Assembly (NCBI GenBank): GCA_963819695.1
Contig: CAWFXD010000001.1
Location: 1,798,001-1,862,000, forward strand
DNA from: DASZIT01 sp963819695
GTDB taxonomy: Bacteria > Actinomycetota > Acidimicrobiia > Acidimicrobiales > RAAP-2
DNA: 64,000 nt
Reading direction: 5' to 3'
The notes beneath the pieces are model-generated. The model saw nothing but the letters and a program-made list of their open reading frames with translations. It searched no databases and was not told the DNA's origin. The position numbers and the translations under genes are program-made. Positions 1 through 9,019 of this stretch are shown here, piece by piece; within the stretch, counting starts at the first letter, position 1, and each line of letters opens with the position of its first letter.

Positions 1-457
1 CCTGGCCGGCCGTCCCCGTTACCGGGATCAGCAGACCTCCGGGGTCGGTGGCCCCGACCTGCAGACCGGTGGAGGCCAGCCAGTTCCGCACCGCGGCCAC
101 GGTGGCGGGCGTGGGTCCGAACCGTGGCCCGAACTGACCGGCGCTCAGATAGTGGCGGTAGTCGGGGGATCCCGGTGTCGAGGCGTCGGCGATGAAGGCA
201 TCCAGGCCCGCCGGGTCCCGGGGCTTGAGCGAGACGTCCACCGACACCGGAGTGTTGGGATCGGTCGAGCCGATGACCTTGGAACCGGAGGGAAGCGCCG
301 GCACCTCTCCGGCCAACCGGACGACCGCGGCCGCCAACTCGGCTCCGGTCCCCGGAAAGGGGGCCGATCCGGCCGGTTGCGAAGCCCCGAGGATGCCGAT
401 CACCGCCATCGAGACGGCACCCAGCGCCGCCGCCCTTCTGATCCCCGCCGTTCTCAT
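1..457 (-). CDS. S53 (sedolisin/kumamolisin) peptidase, N-terminal part only
   Basis: The gene is cut by the window edge; 152 residues are visible, read on the minus strand from ATG at 457. The N-terminus has a basic start and a hydrophobic stretch with small residues near 28-32, which fits a secretory signal peptide. From about residue 70 it matches the pro-kumamolisin activation domain: V-S-L-K-P-R-D, then DYRHYLSAGQFGPRFGP and a V-R-N-W-L helix. In this family the propeptide is removed autocatalytically at acidic pH and the Ser-Glu-Asp catalytic domain follows, but that part lies outside the window, so activity cannot be judged. It starts 15 bp downstream of the rarA stop. Confidence 0.72.
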   Translation of the reverse strand, partial: MRTAGIRRAAALGAVSMAVIGILGASQPAGSAPFPGTGAELAAAVVRLAGEVPALPSGSKVIGSTDPNTPVSVDVSLKPRDPAGLDAFIADASTPGSPDYRHYLSAGQFGPRFGPTPATVAAVRNWLASTGLQVGATDPGGLLIPVTGTAGQ

Positions 458-472
458 GGTCGCCAGTCTGGC

Positions 473-1870
473 CTATTTCCGGTCACGGGAATCATCGGAG
501 GCGCCGGGGTCGGCGGATCCCCCGGCCTCCCCGGCTCCCTCGGCCGAACCGTCGTTGTCGGGATCCTCCGGCGTCGACCCCGGACCGCCCTGCCGCCAGC
601 CCCGGAGCCGGTCGGCGACCACCGCCTCGTGGCCACGGTCGCTCGGCTCGTAGTAGCGGGCATCGCCCAGTTCGTCGGGGAGGTACCGCTGCGGGGCCCA
701 GGCTCCGGGCTCGTCGTGGGGATAGACGTATCCGTCCCCGTGGCCGATGGCCGCCGCGCTCCGGTAGCTGGCGTCGCGCAGATGGGTCGGCACCTCGCCC
801 CGGGGACCCTCCCGCACGTCCCGCTGGGCCCGGCCGAGGGCGACGGTGACCCGGTTCGACTTCGGGGCGGTGGCCAGATGGACCACGGCCTGGGCCAGGT
901 TGAGCTGGGCTTCGGGGAGACCGACGAACTCCACCGCCCGGGCGGCGGCATCGGCCACCACCAGCGCCAGAGGGTCCGCCTCCCCGATGTCCTCGCTGGC
1001 CAGGATGACCAGGCGGCGGGCGATGAACCGGGCGTCCTCCCCCGACTCCAGCATCCGGGCCAGCCAGTAGAGCCCGGCGTCGGGATCGGAGCCGCGCACC
1101 GACTTGATGAACGCGCTGACCTGGTCGTAATGGGCGTCCTCGCCGTAGTGCTGGAGGCGCGAATGGCGGGCCCGCTCCACGTCCTCGATGGTCACCGCCC
1201 GCGAGCCGGCCAGGGCCAGGGCCACCTCCAGGGTGGTGAGGACGGCCCGGGCGTCGCCATCGGCCAGACCGACCAGGGCGGCCACCGCCCCGGGCTCGAC
1301 CGACCCACCCTCGGTGTCGGCCCCGCGGGCCACCACCACGGCCAGCTCCTCGTTGGACAGGGGATCCAGCCGCCACAGGGTCGAGCGAGAGAGCAAAGGG
1401 GCGTTGACCTGGAAGAACGGGTTCTCAGTGGTGGCCCCGATCAGGACCAGCAGCCCCTCTTCGACGGACGGGAGCAGGGCGTCCTGCTGGGAACGGTTGA
1501 ACCGGTGGACCTCGTCGAGGAAGAGGATGGTGCCCCGGCCCTGCTCGCCGAGGAGCCGCCGGGCACCCTCGACCACCTCCCGGACGTCCTTCACCCCGGC
1601 GCTCACCGCCGAGAGGGGCACGAAGTGCTTGGCGGTGACCGCGGCCACCACCGAGGCAAGGGTGGTCTTGCCGGTTCCCGGCGGGCCCCAGAGGATGGCG
1701 GAGGTCAACCGGTCGGACTCGATGAGCGCCCGCAGCGGGGCCCCGACCCCGATCAGGTGCTGCTGGCCGATGATCTGGTCGAGGGTCTTGGGCCGCAACC
1801 GGGCGGCCAACGGGGCCCGGGACGCCAGGCGCTGGTCGGCGGCGTCGGAGAACAGATCGTCGGCGGCCAC
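473..1870 (-). CDS. rarA: Replication-associated recombination protein A (RarA/MgsA) AAA+ ATPase
   Basis: RarA acts at stalled forks and gaps and interacts with SSB. The 465-residue product has Walker A GPPGTGKTT at about 62-70, Walker B ILFLDE at 115-120 followed by VHRFNRSQQD, sensor GATTENPFF, and the C-terminal domain with LARMLESGEDARFIARRL typical of RarA rather than RuvB. I chose GTG at 1870, ten bases after the aspS stop, because family members begin close to the DLFSDAADQ-type segment; a longer reading from 1951 would overlap aspS and adds unrelated sequence. The last 45 residues are an acidic, Gly/Ser-rich tail without obvious fold. It probably shares a transcript with aspS. Confidence 0.93.
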   Translation of the reverse strand: MAADDLFSDAADQRLASRAPLAARLRPKTLDQIIGQQHLIGVGAPLRALIESDRLTSAILWGPPGTGKTTLASVVAAVTAKHFVPLSAVSAGVKDVREVVEGARRLLGEQGRGTILFLDEVHRFNRSQQDALLPSVEEGLLVLIGATTENPFFQVNAPLLSRSTLWRLDPLSNEELAVVVARGADTEGGSVEPGAVAALVGLADGDARAVLTTLEVALALAGSRAVTIEDVERARHSRLQHYGEDAHYDQVSAFIKSVRGSDPDAGLYWLARMLESGEDARFIARRLVILASEDIGEADPLALVVADAAARAVEFVGLPEAQLNLAQAVVHLATAPKSNRVTVALGRAQRDVREGPRGEVPTHLRDASYRSAAAIGHGDGYVYPHDEPGAWAPQRYLPDELGDARYYEPSDRGHEAVVADRLRGWRQGGPGSTPEDPDNDGSAEGAGEAGGSADPGASDDSRDRK

Positions 1871-1880
1871 CGGCGGGCGA

Positions 1881-3650
1881 TCAGTCCTTGGCCGGGGCGG
1901 GCCGCAGCCCGACGTCGGCCAGCAACCCCGGCGCCAGCGGCTTGGGCGCACCGGTCATCGGATCGGAGCCAGACTGGGTCTTCGGAAAGGCGATGACCTC
2001 CCGGATGCTCTCCTCGCCGGCGAAGATGGCAGCCAGCCGGTCGACGCCCATGCCGAAGCCGGCATGGGGCGGGGCTCCGAAGCGGAAGGCGCCGAGCAGG
2101 AAGCCGAAACGCGACTCCGCCTCCTCGGGGCTGATCCCGAGCACCGCGAACACCCGGCTCTGGATGTCGCCCCGGTGGATCCGCACACTGCCCGAGCCCA
2201 GCTCCCATCCGTTGAGGACCAGGTCATAGGCCTGCGACCGCACCGACGCCGGGTCCGACTCCAGCCGGTCGAGGTCCTCGGAGTGGGGCATGGTGAAGGG
2301 GTGGTGAGCGGCGATCGGATTGCCGGCGGCGTCCACCCCGTCGAACAGCGGGAAGTCCACCACCCACAGGTAGCTGGACGGTCCCTCGCTCACCGGGCGC
2401 CCGCCGATCTCGACCCGGAGCTGGCCGAGCACCGTGCACGCCAACCGGTACTCGTCTGCCACCACCAGGACCAGATCGCCGACCCCGGCGCCGGTGGAGG
2501 ACAGCAGGCCGCCCCGCTCCGTCTCCGACAGGAACCGGTCGAGCGGCGAGTCGAGGCCGAGGGACGCTCCGTCTCCCCCGTCGGTCACCCGAAACCAGGC
2601 CAGCCCCTTGGCCCCCAGGGACTTGGCCCGGTCGGTGAGCTTGTCGAGCTTGGACCGGCCGTAGTCGGCCCCGCCCTCGACCACTACCGCCTTCACGCAG
2701 GGGGCGGCGAACGCCTTCACCTCGGTGGCGGCGAATACCGGCGAGAGGTCGACCAGCTCCATCCCGAAGCGGAGGTCGGGCTTGTCGGTGCCGTAGCGGT
2801 CGATGGCCTCGGCCCAGGTCATCCGGGGCACCGGGCCCGGTCGCTCGCCGGTGGCCGCCTCCGCGGCCCGCAACACGGCTTCGGTCACGAAGGCCAGCAC
2901 GTCGTCCTGGGACACGAACGACGCCTCCAGGTCGAGCTGGGTGAATTCGAACTGGCGGTCGGAGCGGAGGTCCTCGTCCCGCATGCACCGGGCGATCTGG
3001 TAGTACCGGTCGAAGCCGGCCACCATCAGCAGCTGCTTGGCCAGCTGCGGGCTCTGGGGCAGCACATAGAACGACCCCTGGTGGAGCCGGCTCGGGACCA
3101 CGAACTCCCGGGCCCCCTCCGGGGTCGGCGCCCACAGCAGCGGTGTCTCGATCTCCGCGAACCCCTGGTCGTCCATCGCCGACCGGAGGGCAGCGTTGAT
3201 GGTGGCCCGCAGGCGAAGCCCGGCCTGCATCTTCGGCCGGCGGAGGTCCACGAACCGGTACTTCAACCGGGTGGTCTCTTCCACCTCCACCCGGTCGTCG
3301 ACCACGAACGGCGGCGGTTCGGCGGTGGCCAGTACCTCGACCGTGCAGTCGCCGATCTCGACCTCGCCGGTCGGGAGCTCGGGGTTGACGGTGCCCTCCG
3401 GGCGGTGCCGGACCACCCCCTCGACGGCGACCACGTACTCGCTGCGCACGTCGACGGTGCCGGGGATCACGCACTGGACGATGCCGGTGTGGTCGCGGAC
3501 GTCGACGAAGGCCAGGTGCTCGCCGTGCTCCCGACGCTTGGCCACCCATCCGCAGACCCACACCGTGCTCCCGATGTCAGCCGGCCCCACCCGCCCGCAC
3601 AGATGGGTGCGCATCGACGTGGCGTCGTGCGGTCCGGGAGTGGCGGTCAT
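1881..3650 (-). CDS. aspS: Aspartyl-tRNA synthetase, probably non-discriminating (Asp/Asn)
   Basis: This is a bacterial-type class II AspRS of about 589 residues. It has an N-terminal OB-fold anticodon domain, class II motifs (FRDEDLRSDRQFEFTQLD-like motif 2; motif 3 GFGMGVDRL), an inserted GAD domain in the middle, and the C-terminal FPKTQSG segment. In the anticodon domain the loop reads KRREHGEH: His stands where discriminating E. coli AspRS has Leu30, and a Gly-Thr-x-Asn follows at the second diagnostic loop. Both are associated with enzymes that also charge tRNA-Asn. GTG 3653 and ATG 3650 are adjacent in frame; an AAAGGA ribosome site lies just upstream and serves either. It is followed by rarA and preceded by hisS. 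Confidence 0.96.
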   Translation of the reverse strand: MTATPGPHDATSMRTHLCGRVGPADIGSTVWVCGWVAKRREHGEHLAFVDVRDHTGIVQCVIPGTVDVRSEYVVAVEGVVRHRPEGTVNPELPTGEVEIGDCTVEVLATAEPPPFVVDDRVEVEETTRLKYRFVDLRRPKMQAGLRLRATINAALRSAMDDQGFAEIETPLLWAPTPEGAREFVVPSRLHQGSFYVLPQSPQLAKQLLMVAGFDRYYQIARCMRDEDLRSDRQFEFTQLDLEASFVSQDDVLAFVTEAVLRAAEAATGERPGPVPRMTWAEAIDRYGTDKPDLRFGMELVDLSPVFAATEVKAFAAPCVKAVVVEGGADYGRSKLDKLTDRAKSLGAKGLAWFRVTDGGDGASLGLDSPLDRFLSETERGGLLSSTGAGVGDLVLVVADEYRLACTVLGQLRVEIGGRPVSEGPSSYLWVVDFPLFDGVDAAGNPIAAHHPFTMPHSEDLDRLESDPASVRSQAYDLVLNGWELGSGSVRIHRGDIQSRVFAVLGISPEEAESRFGFLLGAFRFGAPPHAGFGMGVDRLAAIFAGEESIREVIAFPKTQSGSDPMTGAPKPLAPGLLADVGLRPAPAKD

Positions 3651-3696
3651 CACTGAGTTCCTTTCGAGGCCGGTGGTTCCCGGCCAAGGGTGTCGT

Positions 3697-4962
3697 TCAC
3701 GGGGTGGCGCGGACCGCGGCCACCACGTCGGCCACCGGGACGGTTCGCTGATCGCCCGGGGTCCGCAGCGGCCGAACCGACACTGTACCGGCGGCCAGCT
3801 CGTCGGGACCGACGATGAGGGCGACCCGGGCGCCCGACCGGTCGGCCGACTTCAGCTGCGACTTCATCGAACGACCGTCGAAGGCCCGGTCGGCCCGCAG
3901 CCCGGCCCGCCGGAGGGCGGCGGTCACATCCCGGGCCACCTCGCCGCCGGCCACGTCGACCACGAAGGCATCCAGCATCGGGGGGTCGACCGGGAACACC
4001 CCTTCGGCGTCACAGGCCAGCAGGAGACGCTCGATGCCGATGCCGAAGCCGATCCCCGGGGTGACCGGACCGCCCAGCATCTCCACCAGGCCGTCGTAGC
4101 GGCCGCCGCCGCCGATCCCGTTCTGGGCGGTCTCCAGCGCGCCGGAGGCGAACTCGAAGGTGGTGCGGGTGTAGTAGTCGAAGCCCCGGACCAGGCGGTG
4201 GTCGAGCTCGAAGGCGACGCCCACCGCGCCCAGGCCGGCCCGCACCCGGTCGAAATGGGCGGCACAGTCGTCGCACAAGTGGTCGACCAGGCGGGGGGCG
4301 TCGGCGGTGGCCTCCCGGCACTCCGGTCGCTTGCAGTCGAGCACCCGGAGGGGGTTGGCCTCCAGGCGGTCGCGGTGCTCGGGGCAGAGCTTCTCCCGCC
4401 GGTCGGCCAAGTACCCCTGGAGTTCGGCGAGGTAGGCGGGCCGGCACACGCTGTCGCCCATGGAGTTGAGCTTGAGGACGAAGTCGGTCAGACCCGCCGA
4501 CCGGAACACCCCGTCGGCCAGGGCCACCACCTCGACGTCGAGATCGGCGTCGGCGGATCCGATGGCCTCCACCCCCAGCTGGTGGTGCTGCCGATACCGG
4601 CCGGCCTGGGGCCGCTCGTACCGGAACGCCGGGGTCACGTACCACGCCTTCCACGGGGTCGGCGGCCGGTGCTGCACGAAAGCCCGCACCATGGGGGCGG
4701 TACCCTCCGGCCGGAGGGCGAGCCGGCGTCCCCCGCGGTCCTCGAACTCGTACATCTCCTTGCCGACCACGTCGCTCGCCTCGCCGATCCCGCGGCGGAA
4801 GACCCGGACGTCCTCGAAGATCGGGGTGTGGGCCAACCCGTAGCCCGCCCGCTCCACCTGGTCGGCGAAGTGCGCGATCAGCGCCTCCCACCGGGTCGAC
4901 TCGGGCCAGAGGACGTCATGGGTTCCACTCGGGGCGCGCGCCGCCGTGCTGTCGCCGGCCAT
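3697..4962 (-). CDS. hisS: Histidyl-tRNA synthetase
   Basis: Class II HisRS of about 421 residues, charging tRNA-His in the cytosol. Motif 2 (AFRYERPQAGRYRQHHQLG) and the HisRS signature RGFDYYTRTTFEF are present, along with GIGGGGRYDGL and the motif 3 region GIGFGIGIERLLL, then the C-terminal anticodon-binding domain. I chose ATG at 4962, seven bases after the rel stop. The longer reading from 5016 would overlap rel and has no support. The N-terminal motif reads SGTHDVLWPE, a variant of the usual RGT-D-LP. It lies between rel and aspS in the order typical of actinobacteria, although the usual metallo-hydrolase between rel and hisS is absent. Confidence 0.95.
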   Translation of the reverse strand: MAGDSTAARAPSGTHDVLWPESTRWEALIAHFADQVERAGYGLAHTPIFEDVRVFRRGIGEASDVVGKEMYEFEDRGGRRLALRPEGTAPMVRAFVQHRPPTPWKAWYVTPAFRYERPQAGRYRQHHQLGVEAIGSADADLDVEVVALADGVFRSAGLTDFVLKLNSMGDSVCRPAYLAELQGYLADRREKLCPEHRDRLEANPLRVLDCKRPECREATADAPRLVDHLCDDCAAHFDRVRAGLGAVGVAFELDHRLVRGFDYYTRTTFEFASGALETAQNGIGGGGRYDGLVEMLGGPVTPGIGFGIGIERLLLACDAEGVFPVDPPMLDAFVVDVAGGEVARDVTAALRRAGLRADRAFDGRSMKSQLKSADRSGARVALIVGPDELAAGTVSVRPLRTPGDQRTVPVADVVAAVRATP

Positions 4963-4969
4963 CGAGGCC

Positions 4970-7468
4970 TCAGTCCTTCTTTCCGGGGAGGATGCGGTAG
5001 GCGTCGTAGACGGCATCGAGGTGCCGGATGAGATTGAGCACCGACTCCAGATGGGCGGGGTCGCCGAGCTCCACGTCGAAGCGCATCCGGCTGATGCGGT
5101 CGGAGTCGGTCTGGGTATTCGCCCCCACGATGTTCAGGTGGTGCTCGGAGACCACGCTGGTCACGTCGCTGAGCAGGCTGGAGCGGTCGATGGCCACCAC
5201 CTCGATGGTGGCGACGAACACCCCCGAGGAGCGGTGGTCCCACTCGACTTCGATGAGCCGCTCGCGGGAGCGGGAGGCCAGCGAGGCAGCATTGGCGCAG
5301 TCGGCCCGGTGCACCGACACCCCGCGGCCCCGGGTGACGAAGCCGATGATCTCATCCCCGGGAACCGGCGTGCAGCACCGGGACAGCCGGACCATCAGGT
5401 CGTCGAGACCCTCCACGTAGACCCCGACCGACGATCCCCGTCCCGGCCGGGGGGCCATCGGCTGGCGCCGGGCGGTGACCGGCAGCTGCTCCTCGTACAC
5501 CCCGCCCCGCAGGTCACGGAGCAGGCGCTGGGCCACCGCCCGGGCCGACACCCGGTTGTCGCCGATGGCGGCGTGGAGCGCATCCAGGTCGGCGTAGTTG
5601 AGGGTGGTGGCCAGATCGGACAGCGCGTTGTCGGAGACCAGCTTCTGGACCGGGAGCCCGTCCCGCCGGAGCTCTTTGATGAGCTCCTCGCGGCCCACCT
5701 CCTTGGCGTCCTCCCGCCGCTCCCGGGAGAACCACTGCCGGATCTTCGAGCGGGCCCTCGACGAGGCGACGAAGTTCAACCAGTCCCGCGACGGGCCGGC
5801 GGTGGGTGCCTTGGAGGTGAAGATCTCCACGGTGTCGGCCGAGGAGAGCCGGGTATCGAGCGGGACCAGTCGCCCGTTGACCTTGGCCCCGATACATCGG
5901 TGGCCGACCTCGGTGTGGATGGAGTAGGCGAAATCGACCGGCGTGGCCGCGGCGGTCAGGGCGATCACCTTGCCCTTGGGGGTGAAGATGTAGACCTCGT
6001 CCTCTTCGAGGTCGAGCTTCAGCGCCTCGAGGAACTCGATGGGGTCGGTGGTCTCGTTCTGGAAGTCGACGATGCGCTGCATCCACTCGACTTCCGAGGT
6101 GGTCGACGAGGTCTCCTTGGCCAGGGCCAACCGTTCGGCCCGCCGGTCGCGCTCGGCGATCTCCGACCGTTGGGCGTCGGTGATCCCTCCCGGCCGCGAC
6201 CCGCCGCCGCCCTTGTTGCCCTTCGGGCCCCGGAACCCCAGTACCCGCCGGCCGTCCTCGGGGCTGCGCCCGCGTCCGACTTTGTTGGGTTTGGCCGTCT
6301 TGTTCGCCTTGCCCCCGGTGCGCTCGCCGGATCCCTCCCCCTGGACGGCGTTCTCCTTGTAGCCCCAGTGGGCGGCGATGCCGTATTCGGCCCGCCGGTG
6401 CATCTCGTGCGTTCGGACCTGTACCTCGATGGGCTTGCCGTCCAGCCCGATCACCGTGGTGTGGAGTGACTGGTAGAGGTTGAATTTCGGTGAGTTGATG
6501 TAGTCCTTGAAGCGCCCTTGCACCGGAGGCCAGATGGCGTGGATCGAGCCCAGCGCCGCCCAGCAGTCCTTCTCCGCCTCGACGATCACCCGGATCCCGA
6601 CCAGGTCGAGGAGGTCGTCGAACTCCTTGCCCCGCACCACCATCTTCTCGTAGATGCTCCACAGGTGCTTCGGGCGTCCGGTCACCTCGGCGGTGACCCC
6701 GGAGGCGGCGATCCGCTCCCGGACGGCCACCAGCACCCGGGCCAGGTACTCGTTGCGCAACGGCGCCCGGCTGGCCACCATCTGTTCGATCTCCGCATAC
6801 CGCTTGGGATGAAGGGTGGCGAAGGCCAGATCCTCCAGTTGCCACTTCATCTCCTGGATCCCGAGCCGGTGGGCCAGGGGCGCGTAGATGTCCATTGTCT
6901 CCTGGGCGGTCCGGCGCTGCTTCCATTCCGGCATCACCGACAGGGTGCGCATGTTGTGCAGCCGGTCGGCCAGCTTGATGATCAACACCCGCCAGTCGTT
7001 GGCCATGGCCACCAACATCTTGCGTACGGTGGCCGCCTGTTGGGCCTCTTTGGAGTCGAACTGCAGGCGGTCGAGTTTGGTGACACCGTCCACGATGCCG
7101 GCGACGGCACCCCCGAAGTCACGCTCGATGACCTCGGCGGTGACCCCGGTGTCCTCTACCGCGTCGTGGAGCAGCGCGGCCGCCACCGTCTGGGCGTCGA
7201 GACCCAGTTCGGCGACGATCCCGGCGACGGCGATGGGGTGGGTGATGTAGGGCTCACCCGACCGCCGGAGCTGGCCGGCGTGGGCGGTGGTGGCCGTCTC
7301 CGCGGCCCGCACGATCATCGACGTCTCGGCTCCGGGGTGACGGCGGAGGAAGGCTTCGACCACCGGAACCACCAGGATGGCCTCGGCTTCGGGCAGGGTC
7401 GATCCGGCCAGGAACTTTATATCCTTGGTATCGATCCCTTCCCGGGGTACTGGTGAAGCCAACGCCAT
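4970..7468 (-). CDS. rel: Bifunctional (p)ppGpp synthetase/hydrolase Rel, with an unusual basic insertion
   Basis: Rel makes and degrades the stringent-response alarmone (p)ppGpp. Domains in order are the HD hydrolase (LLHDAVEDT near 100-108), the synthetase (RVIVEAEKDCWAALG near 294-309; RFKDYINSPKFNLYQSLHTT, the RXKD form of bifunctional Rel), TGS (EVYIFTPKGKVIAL), a helical/zinc-finger region with CC at RLSRCCTPVPGD, and a C-terminal ACT domain. Between synthetase and TGS, residues about 373-460 are a Gly/Lys/Arg-rich insertion absent from typical Rel. The start is ATG 7468 with no ribosome site but with TACCGT six bases upstream, suggesting a leaderless mRNA. The product is about 832 residues. 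Confidence 0.95.
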   Translation of the reverse strand: MALASPVPREGIDTKDIKFLAGSTLPEAEAILVVPVVEAFLRRHPGAETSMIVRAAETATTAHAGQLRRSGEPYITHPIAVAGIVAELGLDAQTVAAALLHDAVEDTGVTAEVIERDFGGAVAGIVDGVTKLDRLQFDSKEAQQAATVRKMLVAMANDWRVLIIKLADRLHNMRTLSVMPEWKQRRTAQETMDIYAPLAHRLGIQEMKWQLEDLAFATLHPKRYAEIEQMVASRAPLRNEYLARVLVAVRERIAASGVTAEVTGRPKHLWSIYEKMVVRGKEFDDLLDLVGIRVIVEAEKDCWAALGSIHAIWPPVQGRFKDYINSPKFNLYQSLHTTVIGLDGKPIEVQVRTHEMHRRAEYGIAAHWGYKENAVQGEGSGERTGGKANKTAKPNKVGRGRSPEDGRRVLGFRGPKGNKGGGGSRPGGITDAQRSEIAERDRRAERLALAKETSSTTSEVEWMQRIVDFQNETTDPIEFLEALKLDLEEDEVYIFTPKGKVIALTAAATPVDFAYSIHTEVGHRCIGAKVNGRLVPLDTRLSSADTVEIFTSKAPTAGPSRDWLNFVASSRARSKIRQWFSRERREDAKEVGREELIKELRRDGLPVQKLVSDNALSDLATTLNYADLDALHAAIGDNRVSARAVAQRLLRDLRGGVYEEQLPVTARRQPMAPRPGRGSSVGVYVEGLDDLMVRLSRCCTPVPGDEIIGFVTRGRGVSVHRADCANAASLASRSRERLIEVEWDHRSSGVFVATIEVVAIDRSSLLSDVTSVVSEHHLNIVGANTQTDSDRISRMRFDVELGDPAHLESVLNLIRHLDAVYDAYRILPGKKD

Positions 7469-7474
7469 CACTAC

Positions 7475-7480
7475 ACGGTA
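7475..7480 (-). promoter_or_regulatory. Probable -10 box of leaderless rel transcript
   Basis: TACCGT (TAnnnT) lies exactly six bases upstream of the rel ATG, and no Shine-Dalgarno sequence is present. Transcription would start at or next to the A of ATG. The same spacing recurs upstream of several genes in this window. Confidence 0.4.
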
Positions 7481-7509
7481 CCCGTCATAGCCACCGGATC
7501 AGGACGATA

Positions 7510-9019
7510 TCAACGCCGTTTGCGCTTGCCGCCCTTGCCTTTGCCCTTGCGGGGACGGGGTGGGGGTCGATTGCCCCCCGGACGGGAGGAACCCGGACCC
7601 GAACGGGCCCCGCCGCCCGACGATGCGGGCTGGCCGGAGCCGGCGGTGGCCGTCCCCCCCGACTTGGCGCCGGCCCGGGACGCGGTGCCGGTCGACCGGG
7701 CTACCTTGGCCCCGCCGCCCGGCCGGATGACGCCGGCCGTCTGCGGCCGGTTCCGGCTCGCCCCGCGGCCACCACCGACGGACGCGGCACCGACCATGGC
7801 CGCCGCCGCCGCCGGGGTGAGGATCCCGACCCGATCGCCCCGGGTCTCCAGCCGTTGGCGGATGGTGCGATAGCGAGGTTCCCGCTCCTTCATCAGCGCC
7901 AGCAGCGGGGAGGCGATGAAGATCGACGAGTACGCCCCGCTGGTGAGCCCGATCACCAGGGCCAGCCCGAAGTCCTGCAGCGAGGTCGCCCCCAAGAAGA
8001 TCGAGCCGACCACCAGCACCGACAGCACCGGGACGATGGCCACCGCCGAGGTGTTGATCGAACGGGCCAGCGTCTGGTTCATCGACAGGTTGACCATGTC
8101 CGAGTAGGAGATGCGGCCGGACGCGCCCAGACCGGTGGCATTGTCCCGGATCCGGTCGAACACCACCACTGTGTCGTAGAGGGAATACCCCAGGACGGTG
8201 AGTACGGCGATCACCGTGTCCGGAGTCACCTGAAACCCGAAGAGCGAATAGACGCCGACCGTCACCAGGAGGTCGTGGATCACCGCGATGATGGCCGCCA
8301 CCGCCATCTTGAACTCGAAGCGGATCGAGATGTAGATGGCCACCACGATGAAGAAGATGATCAGCGCCTCGATCGCTTTGTCGGTGACCTGACCACCCCA
8401 GGTCGGCCCCACGTCGTTGATCGACACGCTGGAGACCGGCACGTGGGCCGCCTGGGCCAGCGCCGTCTGGAGGTTGAACACCGTGGCCTGGTGCTTGGTC
8501 CCGGTGAGGTTGTTGAGGTCGGCCTGGATCTGGATCTGCTTCACGTGGGTGACCTGATTGGTCAACGACACCACGGTGGGCTGGGCGACCCCGGACGCCT
8601 TGGCGATGGTGGTGGCCTGGGCCACCGTCATCGTCTGCGAGGCGACGGTCCACGAGCTGCCGCCCTTGAAGTCGATCCCCTCGTTCAGACCCCGGGTGCC
8701 GAGGGAGACCAGCCCGGCCAGGATGACCAAGCGCGGAGATGGCGAACCACCACCGGCGGTTGCCGATGAAGTCGAACGAGGTGCCACCCCGGTAGAGCCG
8801 GACGAACGCATTCGGGCCCTTGGGGTCGGACCGCTTTTCGGCGGCGTGCTCGAGCTCCTCGTCGAAGGCTTCCTCGAGTTCGTCGGCGTCGACTTGCGTC
8901 TCGTCCGGGTCGAGATCGACGTCCTCGTCGTCGGTGCCCACCATGTCTTCGAATTCGGCGTCGTCCTCGGACACCGTCGTCTCGGTCCCGCTGTCGCGAA
9001 CCCGGCGGCGGGCGGTCAT
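7510..9019 (-). CDS. secF: Protein translocase subunit SecF, interrupted by a one-base insertion
   Basis: SecF forms with SecD the proton-driven complex that pulls secreted proteins through SecYEG. The first about 95 residues (from ATG 9019) are read in one frame and end in FIGNRRWWFAIS; the rest, starting LVILAGLVSLGT and IDFKGG, is in the next frame. Removing one base of the AA pair at 8729-8730 restores one protein of about 502 residues with the six-helix SecF core and the DTVVVFDRIRDN motif. The N-terminus is strongly acidic (more than 25 Asp/Glu in the first 65 residues) and the last 110 residues are Gly/Arg/Lys-rich, ending KGGKRKRR. Because SecF is normally maintained, a sequencing or assembly error is the likely cause. 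Confidence 0.88.

Noticed and set aside
152..1996. Long plus-strand open frame (614 codons) opposite rarA and aspS; similar long frames at 1188-3656, 3196-5031, 4946-6469 and elsewhere
   Set aside because: High-GC codon bias keeps antisense frames open. Their products are low-complexity Gly/Pro/Arg/His with no family resemblance, while the minus strand carries well-known genes.
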